DNA of 64,000 bases. Origin: Roseovarius sp. Its GTDB lineage: Bacteria; Pseudomonadota; Alphaproteobacteria; Rhodobacterales; Rhodobacteraceae. Below are positions 42,496-50,677 of this stretch, in pieces. Positions within the stretch are counted from its first letter, which is position 1. Every line of letters starts with the position of its first letter. The stretch lies in assembly GCA_014359765.1 (NCBI GenBank), contig JACIYT010000003.1:1-64000 (forward strand), read 5' to 3'. Position numbers and translations under genes: made by a program. Under the pieces are notes generated by a model, which was not told where the DNA came from, made no database searches, and was given only the letters and a program-made list of their open reading frames with translations.

Positions 42496-44751
42496 TCAGC
42501 CCACCTTGCAGGCGGCGAGGATCGCCATGTTGAGGATATCGCTGGCGGTGAAGGTCGATGAACAGATCTGGATCGGCGCATCGACCCCGGTCAGGATCGG
42601 ACCGATCACCGTCGCCCCGGCCATCTCCTGCATCAGCTTGACCGAGATGGAGGCGGAATGGCGCGCGGGCACGACGAGGACATTGGCCGGGCCCGAAAGC
42701 CGCTGGAACGGGTAATTGGCCTGCGCGGCGGTGTTGAGCGCCACGTCCACCGTCATGTCGCCCTCGAACTCGAAATCCACGCCCCGCTGCTCGAGCACGA
42801 GCGGCGCGCGCTGCATCTTCTCGGCGCGCTCGGATTTCGGATAACCGAAGGTCGAGAAGCTGACAAAGGCCACGCGCGGCTCGAGCCCGAGATGGCGGGC
42901 CACGTCGGCCCCGTGCATGGCGATGGTGGCGAGATCCTCCTCGTCGGGCCATTCATGCACCAGCGTATCGGCGATGAGCACGATCCGCCCCCTATGCAGG
43001 ACCGCCGTCACACCGGCGGCACCATGCTCGGCATCGGCGTCGAAAACGTGGTTTATGAGGTTCAGGACATGGGCGGATTTGCGGGTGGCCCCGGTCACCA
43101 GCCCGTCGCCATGGCCATGGGCGAGCATCAGCGCGCCGAACACATGACGGTCGCGGGCGGCGAGGCGATGGATGTCGTGACGGTCGAAACCCTTGCGTTG
43201 CAGGCGCGCGTAAAGGAACGCCTTGTAATCGTCGAGCCGGTCGGTCTTGGCGGCGTTGACCACCTCGAGCTCGCGCACCGCGTCGCCCATGCCTGCGGCT
43301 TCGAGCTTGGCCTTCACGTCATCGTCGCGCCCCACCACCAGGGCCTTGCCGAGGCCGGAGCGCTGATACTGCACGGCAGCGCGCAGCACGCGCACATCGT
43401 CGCCCTCGGCAAAGATCATGCGCGCCTGCGCCCGCCGCGCGCGGGCATTGATGCCGCGCATGATGCTGGCGGTCGGATCCATCCGCGACTTGAGCGACAG
43501 CTCGTAGGCCTCCATGTCGATGATCGGACGGCGCGCCGCCCCGGTCGCCATGCCCGCGCGCGCCACGGCCGGGGGGATGGTGTGGATGAGGCGCGGATCG
43601 AACGGCGTCGGCAGGATGTAGTCGCGACCGAAGCTGAGCTTGCGGCCATAGGCGATCGCCACCTCGTCGGGCACGTCCTCGCGCGCGAGCCGGGCCAGCG
43701 CCTCGGCGCAGGCGATCTTCATCTCGTCGTTGATCGCGCGCGCGTGAATGTCGAGCGCCCCGCGAAAGAGATAGGGAAAGCCCAGCACGTTATTGACCTG
43801 GTTGGGATAATCAGAGCGCCCGGTGGCCACGATCGCGTCGGGGCGCACGGCATGAGCCTCCTCTGGCGTGATCTCGGGATCGGGATTGGCCATGGCGAAG
43901 ATCACCGGGTTGTCGGCCATGGAGGCCACCATTTCCGGCGTCACCGCGCCCTTGGCCGAGACCCCGAGAAACACGTCGGCCCCGGCCATCGCCTCTTCGA
44001 GGGTGCGCAGGTCGGTCGCGGCGGCATGGGCTGATTTCCACTGGTTCATCCCCTCGGTGCGTCCCTGCCAGATCACGCCCCGGGTGTCGCACATCAGGCA
44101 GTTGTCATGCCGCGCGCCCATGAATTTCAGCAGCTCCAGGCAGGCGATGCCCGCAGCCCCCGCACCGTTGAGGACGATGCGCACATCCTCGATCTTCTTG
44201 CCCGCGATGTGCAGCGCATTGATCATGCCGGCGGCACAGATCACCGCCGTGCCGTGCTGATCGTCGTGGAACACCGGGATATCCATCACCTCCTTGAGCC
44301 GCTGCTCGATGATGAAACATTCCGGCGCCTTGATATCCTCCAGATTGATGCCGCCGAATGTCGGCCCCATGAGGCGCACGGCGTTGATGAACTCCTCCGG
44401 ATCCTCGGTATCGAGCTCGATGTCGATCGAGTTGACATCGGCGAAGCGCTTGAAGAGCACGGCCTTGCCCTCCATCACCGGCTTGGAGCCGAGCGCGCCC
44501 AGATTGCCAAGGCCGAGAACGGCGGTGCCGTTGGAGATGACAGCGACGAGATTGCCCTTGTTGGTGTAGTCATAGGCGAGCTCGGGGCGGGCGGCGATTT
44601 CCTCGCAGGGGACCGCCACGCCGGGGGAATAGGCAAGGCTGAGGTCGCGCTGCGTCATCATCGGCACGGTGGCGGTGATCTCGAACTTGCCCGGGGTCGG
44701 CTCGAGGTGAAAGGCGAGCGCCTCTTCGCGGGTATATCTGGGTTTGGTCAT
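42496..44751 (-). CDS. maeB: NADP-dependent malic enzyme with phosphotransacetylase-like domain
   Basis: 751 residues. The malic enzyme part holds DLSLAYSPGVAVPCEEIA, the catalytic region VFHDDQHGTAVICAAGMINAL, the Rossmann motif RIVLNGAGAAGIACLELL and GVSAKGAVTPEMV / IFAMANPDPEITPEEA. From about residue 440 a phosphate acetyl/butyryltransferase-like domain follows (MIFAEGDDVRVLRAAV, GLVTGATRKSAHVL, VPARHSASISVKLMQEM), thought to be regulatory. It decarboxylates malate to pyruvate. The start at 44751 is the family one (MTKPRYTREEALAFH). Confidence 0.95.
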   Translation of the reverse strand: MTKPRYTREEALAFHLEPTPGKFEITATVPMMTQRDLSLAYSPGVAVPCEEIAARPELAYDYTNKGNLVAVISNGTAVLGLGNLGALGSKPVMEGKAVLFKRFADVNSIDIELDTEDPEEFINAVRLMGPTFGGINLEDIKAPECFIIEQRLKEVMDIPVFHDDQHGTAVICAAGMINALHIAGKKIEDVRIVLNGAGAAGIACLELLKFMGARHDNCLMCDTRGVIWQGRTEGMNQWKSAHAAATDLRTLEEAMAGADVFLGVSAKGAVTPEMVASMADNPVIFAMANPDPEITPEEAHAVRPDAIVATGRSDYPNQVNNVLGFPYLFRGALDIHARAINDEMKIACAEALARLAREDVPDEVAIAYGRKLSFGRDYILPTPFDPRLIHTIPPAVARAGMATGAARRPIIDMEAYELSLKSRMDPTASIMRGINARARRAQARMIFAEGDDVRVLRAAVQYQRSGLGKALVVGRDDDVKAKLEAAGMGDAVRELEVVNAAKTDRLDDYKAFLYARLQRKGFDRHDIHRLAARDRHVFGALMLAHGHGDGLVTGATRKSAHVLNLINHVFDADAEHGAAGVTAVLHRGRIVLIADTLVHEWPDEEDLATIAMHGADVARHLGLEPRVAFVSFSTFGYPKSERAEKMQRAPLVLEQRGVDFEFEGDMTVDVALNTAAQANYPFQRLSGPANVLVVPARHSASISVKLMQEMAGATVIGPILTGVDAPIQICSSTFTASDILNMAILAACKVG

Positions 44752-44806
44752 GGAATGATCTCTCGGCAGGAGCGGCCCTCCCTCCATAGCGACCGACGCG
44801 CCGCGC

Positions 44807-44839
44807 CTCAACCGAAAGGCGCGAAGGGGGTTCTTGCGG
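44807..44839. repeat. Left copy of imperfect direct repeat flanking the HEPN cassette
   Basis: CTCAACCGAAAGGCG-C-GAAGGGG at 44807-44829, continuing with weaker similarity to 44839. The same block without the extra C occurs at 45750-45771, so about 22 of 23 positions agree across one gap. The 900-odd bases between the copies are visibly lower in GC than maeB and mutS. Confidence 0.7.
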
Positions 44840-44939
44840 TTGAAATCGTTGCCCCCCGCGCGCAGCACGCCTGATGACTCTTTGTTACTAGGGTCTCCGA
44901 GGGGTTGGATAATGTGCGCTCTTGTGATTCAATATTCTT

Positions 44940-45224
44940 ATGGAGCAGCCGCGTATCACAATGTCAGATCAAATTAGAAAATCCGTTCTGGAGGTTCTCG
45001 GATCGTCGCGCGTGCGCGATGTCTCGTGTATTTTCAAGTCAAATTCCGATGGCGCTCCTGTGGTGTGGATTCAGGTCACGTATGACGCGCATAAGGGTAT
45101 CACGGTCGATGAGATGACGCACGTAACAGATGCAATCTGGCCGCTTGCAGCCTCTGATGGTCTGGCTGTTCCGGTGATCGACTTCATGGCAGATGACGAC
45201 CTTGTCCCCACCGCGGCTGAGTGA
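44940..45224 (+). CDS. Small acidic hypothetical protein, partner of HEPN gene
   Basis: 94 residues (or 87 from the second ATG at 44961, MSDQIRKSVLEVLG). The pattern is one helix, strands around VSCIFKSNSDGAPVVWIQVTY, a helix VDEMTHVTDAIWPLAA and an acidic end VIDFMADDDLVPTAAE. It lacks the GSx10DxD nucleotidyltransferase motif of MNT antitoxins. I do not recognise the family. Its end overlaps the HEPN gene by 32 bases, so the two are coexpressed. Base composition is lower in GC than the neighbours. No good ribosome site fixes the start. An antitoxin role is only suggested by size, acidity and position. Confidence 0.6.
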   Translation: MEQPRITMSDQIRKSVLEVLGSSRVRDVSCIFKSNSDGAPVVWIQVTYDAHKGITVDEMTHVTDAIWPLAASDGLAVPVIDFMADDDLVPTAAE

Positions 45225-45684
45225 CCAACTCCTGCTCGTGGCGCGTGCGCGGATCGCGGAAACCGACGCAAGAAACGAGGCAAATCTGCGGCGAGCCACG
45301 AGCGATCTGTACTACTCGTTGTTTCATGCTGTGTGCGAGGCCCTCGTTGAACCACTTGGGGCGATCCCAGACAGCGATGCATTCATCGAAACGTATACCA
45401 GCCTCTACCGTCAGATCGACCATGGGTATGCTGAAAAGCGTTGTCGCGCCGTCGCCCAAGACGGTCATTTTTCCTCTACGATCAGTCGTTTTGCCAAGCA
45501 TTTCATAACACTAAAGAATAAGAGAGAAAGAGCCGACTATCATCCTCTGGAGAAGTTCACGCTCTCGGTCGTCAAGAATGATCTGGAAACAACCGAAGCT
45601 CAGCTTAGCGCTTTCTGGGAAGCAACTCCGTCAGAACGCGCCACCTTTTCCTGCTTCGTGGGACTACGTTCACGCCGCGAGTAA
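45193..45684 (+). CDS. HEPN-like domain protein, possible toxin/ribonuclease
   Basis: 163 residues, all-helical. NLRRATSDLYYSLFHAVCEALVEPLG (about 31-56) matches the first half of the stand-alone HEPN proteins (RRA-S-YYALFH pattern), and KNKRERADYHPLEKF (108-122) supplies a basic Rx5H-type motif (Arg111 to His117), the signature of HEPN RNases. HEPN proteins often act as RNA-cleaving toxins or abortive-infection effectors, though not all are active. The start is uncertain: ATG 45193 overlaps the upstream gene without a clear ribosome site; a GTG at 45235 is possible. Low-GC cassette between maeB and mutS. Confidence 0.7.
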   Translation: MTTLSPPRLSDQLLLVARARIAETDARNEANLRRATSDLYYSLFHAVCEALVEPLGAIPDSDAFIETYTSLYRQIDHGYAEKRCRAVAQDGHFSSTISRFAKHFITLKNKRERADYHPLEKFTLSVVKNDLETTEAQLSAFWEATPSERATFSCFVGLRSRRE

Positions 45685-45749
45685 CGGCGTACTTGACCGC
45701 TGACTACAAGGCTTTTTCTTTGTCGGCGAGATGTAAAGATATCCCCGGT

Positions 45750-45781
45750 CTCAACCGAAAGGCGGAAGGGGCTTTCGTCGG
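45750..45781. repeat. Right copy of imperfect direct repeat flanking the HEPN cassette
   Basis: CTCAACCGAAAGGCGGAAGG, then GGCTTTCG and on to 45781. It lies just upstream of mutS and matches the copy beyond the maeB start (44807), in the same orientation. This placement is what an insertion with a target or att-like duplication would leave; a chance pair of shared promoter elements is also possible. Confidence 0.7.
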
Positions 45782-45823
45782 GACGGGGCGCTGCGTATGG
45801 TCCCCGCCAGCGACAAGGGGGCC

Positions 45824-48505
45824 ATGTTGAGCGATACAGCATCGACCGTGACGCCGATGATGGCGCAATACCTGGAGATCAAGGCGCAACATCGCGATGC
45901 GCTTCTGTTCTACCGGATGGGGGATTTCTACGAGCTGTTCTTCGATGATGCCGTCGCCGCGGCCGAGGCGCTCGACATCGCGCTCACCCGGCGCGGCAAG
46001 CATCTGGGCGAGGATATCGCCATGTGCGGCGTGCCGGTGCATTCCGCCGAGGGCTATCTGCTGACGCTCATCCGCAAGGGATTTCGCGTGGCGATCGCCG
46101 AACAGATGGAGGACCCGGCAGAGGCGAAAAAGCGCGGCGCCAAGGCCGTCGTCCGCCGCGAGGTGGTGCGGCTCGTCACGCCCGGCACGCTGACCGAGGA
46201 GGGCCTTCTCGACGCGCGGCGGCACAATTACCTCGCCAGCTTTGCGCAGGTGCGCGGCGAGGGGGCGCTGGCCTGGGCGGATATTTCCACCGGGGCCTTT
46301 CACGTCATGGCGCTGTCGCCCGCGCGGCTCGGGCCGGAACTGGCACGGCTGATGCCGCGCGAGCTGCTCCTGTCCGAGGCCGACGCGGCGCGCCTGACCG
46401 ATATCGTCGCCGATTCGGGCGCGGCCCTCAGCGCGCTCGGCCCCGCCGCCTTTGACAGCAGCGGGGCGGAGCGGAGGCTTTGCACGCTCTTCGGGGTCGG
46501 CACGCTGGAGGCTTTCGGCGCCTTCACCCGGCCCGAACTGGCGGCGATGGGGGCGATCGTGGAATGGCTCGGGATCACCCAGAAGGGCAGGTTGCCGCTG
46601 CTGCGCACGCCGGTGCGCGAGCAGGCCGGCGGCGTCATGCAGATCGACGCCGCCACGCGCCGCAGCCTGGAATTGACCCATGCGCTCGACGGGCGGCGCG
46701 CGGGCGCGCTGCTGGCGACGATCGACCGCACGGTGACGGCAGGCGGCGGGCGCCTGCTGGAGCGTCGCCTCTCCAGCCCGAGCCGCGTTCTCGATGTGGT
46801 GCGGGCGCGGCTGGCGGCGGTGGATTTCGCGGTCGGGCAATCCCGCCTGCGTGCGGATCTGCGCGCGGCGCTGCGGCATGTGCCCGATCTCGACCGGGCG
46901 CTGTCGCGGCTGGGGCTGGACCGGGGCGGGCCGCGCGATCTCGCGGCGATCCGCGACGGGCTCCGGCAGGCGGGGGAAATCGCGGCGCTGCTCGACGGGC
47001 AGGACCTGCCCGCGCTGCTGGGCGAGGCGGCAGATGGATTGCGCGGCCACGACGCGCTCTGCGCGCTGCTGGAAAGGGCGCTGGTGGCCGGGCCGCCGCT
47101 GCTGGCGCGCGACGGCGGGTTCATCGCGCCCGGCTTTGACGCCGATCTCGACGAGGCGCGGCAATTGCGCGACGAGGGGCGCGGCATGATCGCCGCGATG
47201 CAGGCGGAATATGCCACCGAGACCGGCATCGCCTCGCTCAAGATCAGGCATAACAATGTGCTGGGGTATTTCATCGAGGTCACGGCCACCCATGCCGAGC
47301 GGATGCTCGCGCCGCCGCTGAATGAGACCTTCCGGCACCGCCAGACAACGGCCAGCCAGCTGCGCTTTACCACCGCCCGGCTGAGCGAGATGGAGAGCCG
47401 CATCCTGAACGCCGGCGGGCGGGCGGTCGAGATCGAGAAACGGCTCCATGATCGCCTGCGGGCCGCGATCCTCGAACGGTCGGCGGCAATCGCGCAGGCC
47501 GCGCGCGGGCTGGCGGAGCTGGACCTTGCCACGGCCCTCGCGGAGCTATCGGTGACCGAGGCCTGGTGCGCGCCGAAAGTGGACGACACCCGCGCCCTCG
47601 TGATCGAGGGCGGCCGGCACCCGGTAGTGGAGCAGAGCCTGCGCGCACAAGGCGGCGAGGCCTTCATCGCCAATGACTGCGATCTCGGCCGCGAGAGCGA
47701 CATCTGGCTCCTGACCGGGCCGAACATGGCCGGCAAATCCACCTTCCTGCGGCAGAACGCGCTGATTGCGGTGCTCGCCCAGATGGGAAGCCATGTGCCC
47801 GCGCGTTCGGCGCATATCGGCATGGTGAGCCAGATCTTCAGCCGGGTCGGGGCCTCGGACGATCTGGCGCGGGGGCGCTCGACCTTCATGGTCGAGATGG
47901 TCGAGACGGCGGCGATCCTCAATCAGGCCGATGCGCGGGCGCTGGTCATTCTCGACGAGATCGGGCGCGGCACGGCGACCTATGACGGCTTGTCGATCGC
48001 CTGGGCGACGCTCGAACATCTGCACGACGTGAACGGCTGCCGCGCGCTCTTTGCCACGCATTACCACGAATTGACCGGGCTGAGCGAGCGGCTCGACCGG
48101 GTGGCCAATGCCACGGTGAGCGTCAAGGAACATGCCGGCGAGGTGATCTTTCTGCACGAGGTGCGGCGCGGTGCGGCGGATCGCAGCTATGGCGTGCAGG
48201 TGGCGCGGCTGGCGGGGCTGCCCGAGGCGGTCGTCGCGCGGGCGCGGGTGGTGCTCGACGCGCTGGAACGGGGCGAGCGCGAGGGCGGCGCGGCGCGCAA
48301 GGCGCTGATCGACGATCTGCCGCTGTTTTCCGCCGCGCCCCTGCCGGTGCCGCCCGCCCCGCGTGCCTCGCCGGTGGAGGCCCGCCTGCGCGAGGTGATG
48401 CCCGACACGCTCAGCCCGCGCGCGGCGCTCGATCTGGTCTATGAGCTGAAGGCGATGCTGGCAGGGGCGGCGGACACGGACGAGGACAGCCCGACCGCGC
48501 GCTGA
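45824..48505 (+). CDS. mutS: DNA mismatch repair protein MutS
   Basis: 893 residues from MLSDTASTVTPMMAQYLEIKAQHRDALLFYRMGDFYELFFDDA, which includes the mismatch-binding Phe/Glu motif (FYELF). The core and clamp domains follow, then the ABC ATPase: Walker A GPNMAGKSTFLRQ, SRVGASDDLARGRSTFMVEM, Walker B LVILDEIGRGTATYDG and the TH-Y motif FATHYHELTGL. It recognises mispairs and recruits MutL and UvrD. Starts at 45797 and 45857 are alternatives; AAGGGGG precedes 45824. Confidence 0.96.
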   Translation: MLSDTASTVTPMMAQYLEIKAQHRDALLFYRMGDFYELFFDDAVAAAEALDIALTRRGKHLGEDIAMCGVPVHSAEGYLLTLIRKGFRVAIAEQMEDPAEAKKRGAKAVVRREVVRLVTPGTLTEEGLLDARRHNYLASFAQVRGEGALAWADISTGAFHVMALSPARLGPELARLMPRELLLSEADAARLTDIVADSGAALSALGPAAFDSSGAERRLCTLFGVGTLEAFGAFTRPELAAMGAIVEWLGITQKGRLPLLRTPVREQAGGVMQIDAATRRSLELTHALDGRRAGALLATIDRTVTAGGGRLLERRLSSPSRVLDVVRARLAAVDFAVGQSRLRADLRAALRHVPDLDRALSRLGLDRGGPRDLAAIRDGLRQAGEIAALLDGQDLPALLGEAADGLRGHDALCALLERALVAGPPLLARDGGFIAPGFDADLDEARQLRDEGRGMIAAMQAEYATETGIASLKIRHNNVLGYFIEVTATHAERMLAPPLNETFRHRQTTASQLRFTTARLSEMESRILNAGGRAVEIEKRLHDRLRAAILERSAAIAQAARGLAELDLATALAELSVTEAWCAPKVDDTRALVIEGGRHPVVEQSLRAQGGEAFIANDCDLGRESDIWLLTGPNMAGKSTFLRQNALIAVLAQMGSHVPARSAHIGMVSQIFSRVGASDDLARGRSTFMVEMVETAAILNQADARALVILDEIGRGTATYDGLSIAWATLEHLHDVNGCRALFATHYHELTGLSERLDRVANATVSVKEHAGEVIFLHEVRRGAADRSYGVQVARLAGLPEAVVARARVVLDALERGEREGGAARKALIDDLPLFSAAPLPVPPAPRASPVEARLREVMPDTLSPRAALDLVYELKAMLAGAADTDEDSPTAR

Positions 48506-48516
48506 CCCGCGCGCGC

Positions 48517-48978
48517 TCAGCCCCCCGTCACGAAAAGCTCGGCGTCCTCGACGACCTTCTGCGCCAGCAACAGGCTGCATCCGAGGCTGTCGCCCAGTTC
48601 GGCGGCGATCGAACGGTTGAGCCAGCGCGTCAGGAACCCGTGCCGATGATGCCCGACGACGACCAGATCCGCGCCGCTCTCGGCGGCGACGCGCGCGATG
48701 GTCGCGACCGGGTCGCCCGTCTCGATGCGCACGCCCGGGGCGAGCCCCATCGCCGAGAGCCGCTGGCGGCCTTCGTCGAGAATCGCCTCGAAATCGCTAT
48801 GCTGATGGCTGAGCGCGGCAGGATTCGCGCCCTGCGCGAACACATTGCCGGCGGCGGTTTCGACCACCGCCAGAAGCGTCACCGCCGCGCCGGTGATCTG
48901 CGCAAGACGCGCCCCCTCGCGCAGCGCCAGCCGGCCCTCGCGCGAACCGTCATAGCACAGCAGGATGTTTTCATACAA
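48517..48978 (-). CDS. Universal stress protein (UspA family)
   Basis: About 153 residues. The start YENILLCYDGSREGRLALREGARLA holds the N-terminal Asp of the family, and LVVVGHHRHGFLTRWLNRSIAAEL is the nucleotide-loop region (G-x-x-x-x-G ... S). Members bind ATP or act as stress dimers in the cytoplasm. I prefer the TTG start at 48978, with GGAG eight bases upstream; the GTG at 49005 has none and would overlap the marR -35 region. It is convergent with mutS. Confidence 0.85.
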   Translation of the reverse strand: MYENILLCYDGSREGRLALREGARLAQITGAAVTLLAVVETAAGNVFAQGANPAALSHQHSDFEAILDEGRQRLSAMGLAPGVRIETGDPVATIARVAAESGADLVVVGHHRHGFLTRWLNRSIAAELGDSLGCSLLLAQKVVEDAELFVTGG

Positions 48979-49005
48979 AGGCCGTTCTCCCGTCCGGAAT
49001 CGCAC

Positions 49006-49034
49006 TTGTCAGATCGTTGCCGCCACATTAATTA
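49006..49034 (+). promoter_or_regulatory. Candidate sigma-70 promoter of marR-emrAB
   Basis: TTGTCA (49006-49011), a 17-base spacer and TAATTA (49029-49034) lie 41 bases before the marR ATG. Around and after the -10, AT-rich sequence to 49050 with two GCAA blocks could be the MarR operator, but I cannot define a clear palindrome. Confidence 0.55.
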
Positions 49035-49074
49035 GCAACCTACCTATTTGCAAGACGACTGGAAACATGCACCG

Positions 49075-49530
49075 ATGACCGCCACGCCGGGCCTGGACGA
49101 GATCTTCACACGCGCGCTGGCGACGGTGTCGCGCCAGTGGAAGCGACGGCTCGACATGCGGTTTCGTGACCTGCGGCTGTCGCAGGCGCGTTGGGGCGTT
49201 CTCCTCGAATTGTCGCGACATGCGGAGGTGACACAGATCGAACTGGCGCGCGCGCTCGGCATCGAGGGGGCGACGCTGGTGCGGCTTCTCGACGGTCTCG
49301 AGGCGGCGGGCCTGGTCGAGCGCCAGCCCTGCCCCGAGGACCGGCGCGCCAAGAAGCTGCACCTGACCGCGAAGGCCATGCCGCTTCTGGACAGGATGAA
49401 GCGGATCGCAGCCGCCAGCCGGGCGGAGATCCTCGCGGACATCCCCCCGGAGGACCTGCGCACGGCAACACAGGTCCTCGAACGGATTGCCGCCCGACTG
49501 GAGATGATGGGCAATGACGAGAATGGATGA
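49075..49530 (+). CDS. MarR-family transcriptional regulator
   Basis: 151 residues. Winged-helix DNA-binding core LSQARWGVLLELSRHAEVTQIELARALGIEGATLVRLLDGLEAAGLVERQPCPEDRRAKKLHLT, with the DxR wing, flanked by dimerisation helices. As the first gene before emrA/emrB it is expected to repress the efflux operon and be released by its substrates. A TTG at 49048 is an alternative start. It overlaps emrA by 17 bases. Confidence 0.9.
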   Translation: MTATPGLDEIFTRALATVSRQWKRRLDMRFRDLRLSQARWGVLLELSRHAEVTQIELARALGIEGATLVRLLDGLEAAGLVERQPCPEDRRAKKLHLTAKAMPLLDRMKRIAAASRAEILADIPPEDLRTATQVLERIAARLEMMGNDENG

Positions 49531-50677
49531 CATCACGCCGGACACCCTGGCCCGGAAAGCGCCCGAAGGGCACGCGCCGGCAGCCCCGCCGCGGCGCAGC
49601 CGCGTGAAGTGGATGCGCCTCGTCGTGCTGGCGGTGGTGCTCGGGGGTGGCACCTGGCTGGGCGCGCCATGGCTGATCGCGCGGTTCACGCAGGTCCATA
49701 TCAACGACGCGCGGATCGCGGCGAATGTCGTGACGGTATCGAGCGAGGTCGCCGGTCGCATCACCGGGCTGCCGATCGTCCTGGGCGACACGGTTGCCGC
49801 GGGCGACCTGCTGGCGTCCATCGACCGGAGCTCGTCGGAGCCCGAGCTCGCGGCCGTCCTCGCCGATCTGGCGGCCGCCGACGCGCAGATCGCCGAGCTC
49901 GAAAGCCGCAAGACCATGCTGGAAGAGCAGATCGCCGCGCGCCGCGAGGCGGCGCAGGCCGGCATCGCCGCCGCAAGGGCCAATCACGAGGCCGCCATCG
50001 CGGTGCTGAAGAACGCCCGGAGCCGCTACGAGCGGGTGGTCCGGCTGGCCGAGCAGAACGTGTCGTCGCAACAGGCGCTCGACGATGCGCTGGCGGGGCT
50101 CGAGACGGCCACGCAACAGGAACGCGCGGCCTTTGCCGCGACCGAAAACGCCGCTGCCAGCCTCGCCATCGTCGAGGCCGACGCCGCGCAGATGGCCGTT
50201 CTCGATGCGCAGATCGCCTCGGTCCGGGCGGGCCGCGCAGCAATCGAGGCCGATCGCATCCTCAAGGAAATCGACCTCGCGAACCGCACGATCCGCGCCG
50301 ATTTCGACGGCATCATCGACGCCACCTTTGTCGATGTCGGCGAATATGTCACCCCCGGCACACGCCTCCTGATGTATCACGCCCCCGATGATGTCTGGAT
50401 CGACGCCAACGTGAAGGAAACCCAGTTCGCCCGGATCGGCCCGGGGTCGCGGGCGCGCATCACCGTCGATGCCTTTCCCGGCCGGACCTTTACCGGCGAG
50501 GTGATCACCATGGGCGGCGCGGCGACCAGCCAGCTTGCCCTGCTGCCCAGTCCGAACCCCTCGGGCAATTTCACCAAGGTCACCCAGCGATTGCCGCTCC
50601 GGATCTCGATCGACGCAGACGGCGTCGCCTTGCGGCCCGGGATGATGGTCGAGATCCAGGTCGATGTCGCAGATTGA
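49514..50677 (+). CDS. emrA: HlyD/EmrA-type membrane fusion protein
   Basis: 387 residues. One N-terminal membrane helix (WMRLVVLAVVLGGGTWLGAPWLIA) anchors a periplasmic adaptor: the split lipoyl domain (ARIAANVVTVSSEVAGRITGLPIVLGDTV and IRADFDGIIDATFVDVGEYVTPG) brackets a long Ala/Glu/Arg coiled-coil hairpin (about 115-255), then a beta-barrel (DVWIDANVKETQFARI...). It links the EmrB pump to the outer membrane or periplasm. Overlaps with marR and emrB show cotranslation. Confidence 0.9.
   Translation: MTRMDDITPDTLARKAPEGHAPAAPPRRSRVKWMRLVVLAVVLGGGTWLGAPWLIARFTQVHINDARIAANVVTVSSEVAGRITGLPIVLGDTVAAGDLLASIDRSSSEPELAAVLADLAAADAQIAELESRKTMLEEQIAARREAAQAGIAAARANHEAAIAVLKNARSRYERVVRLAEQNVSSQQALDDALAGLETATQQERAAFAATENAAASLAIVEADAAQMAVLDAQIASVRAGRAAIEADRILKEIDLANRTIRADFDGIIDATFVDVGEYVTPGTRLLMYHAPDDVWIDANVKETQFARIGPGSRARITVDAFPGRTFTGEVITMGGAATSQLALLPSPNPSGNFTKVTQRLPLRISIDADGVALRPGMMVEIQVDVAD

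Noticed and set aside
44940..45224. MNT-type antitoxin for the HEPN protein
   Set aside because: A GSS near residue 22 looked promising, but the required DxD after ten residues is absent, so the family is not MNT.
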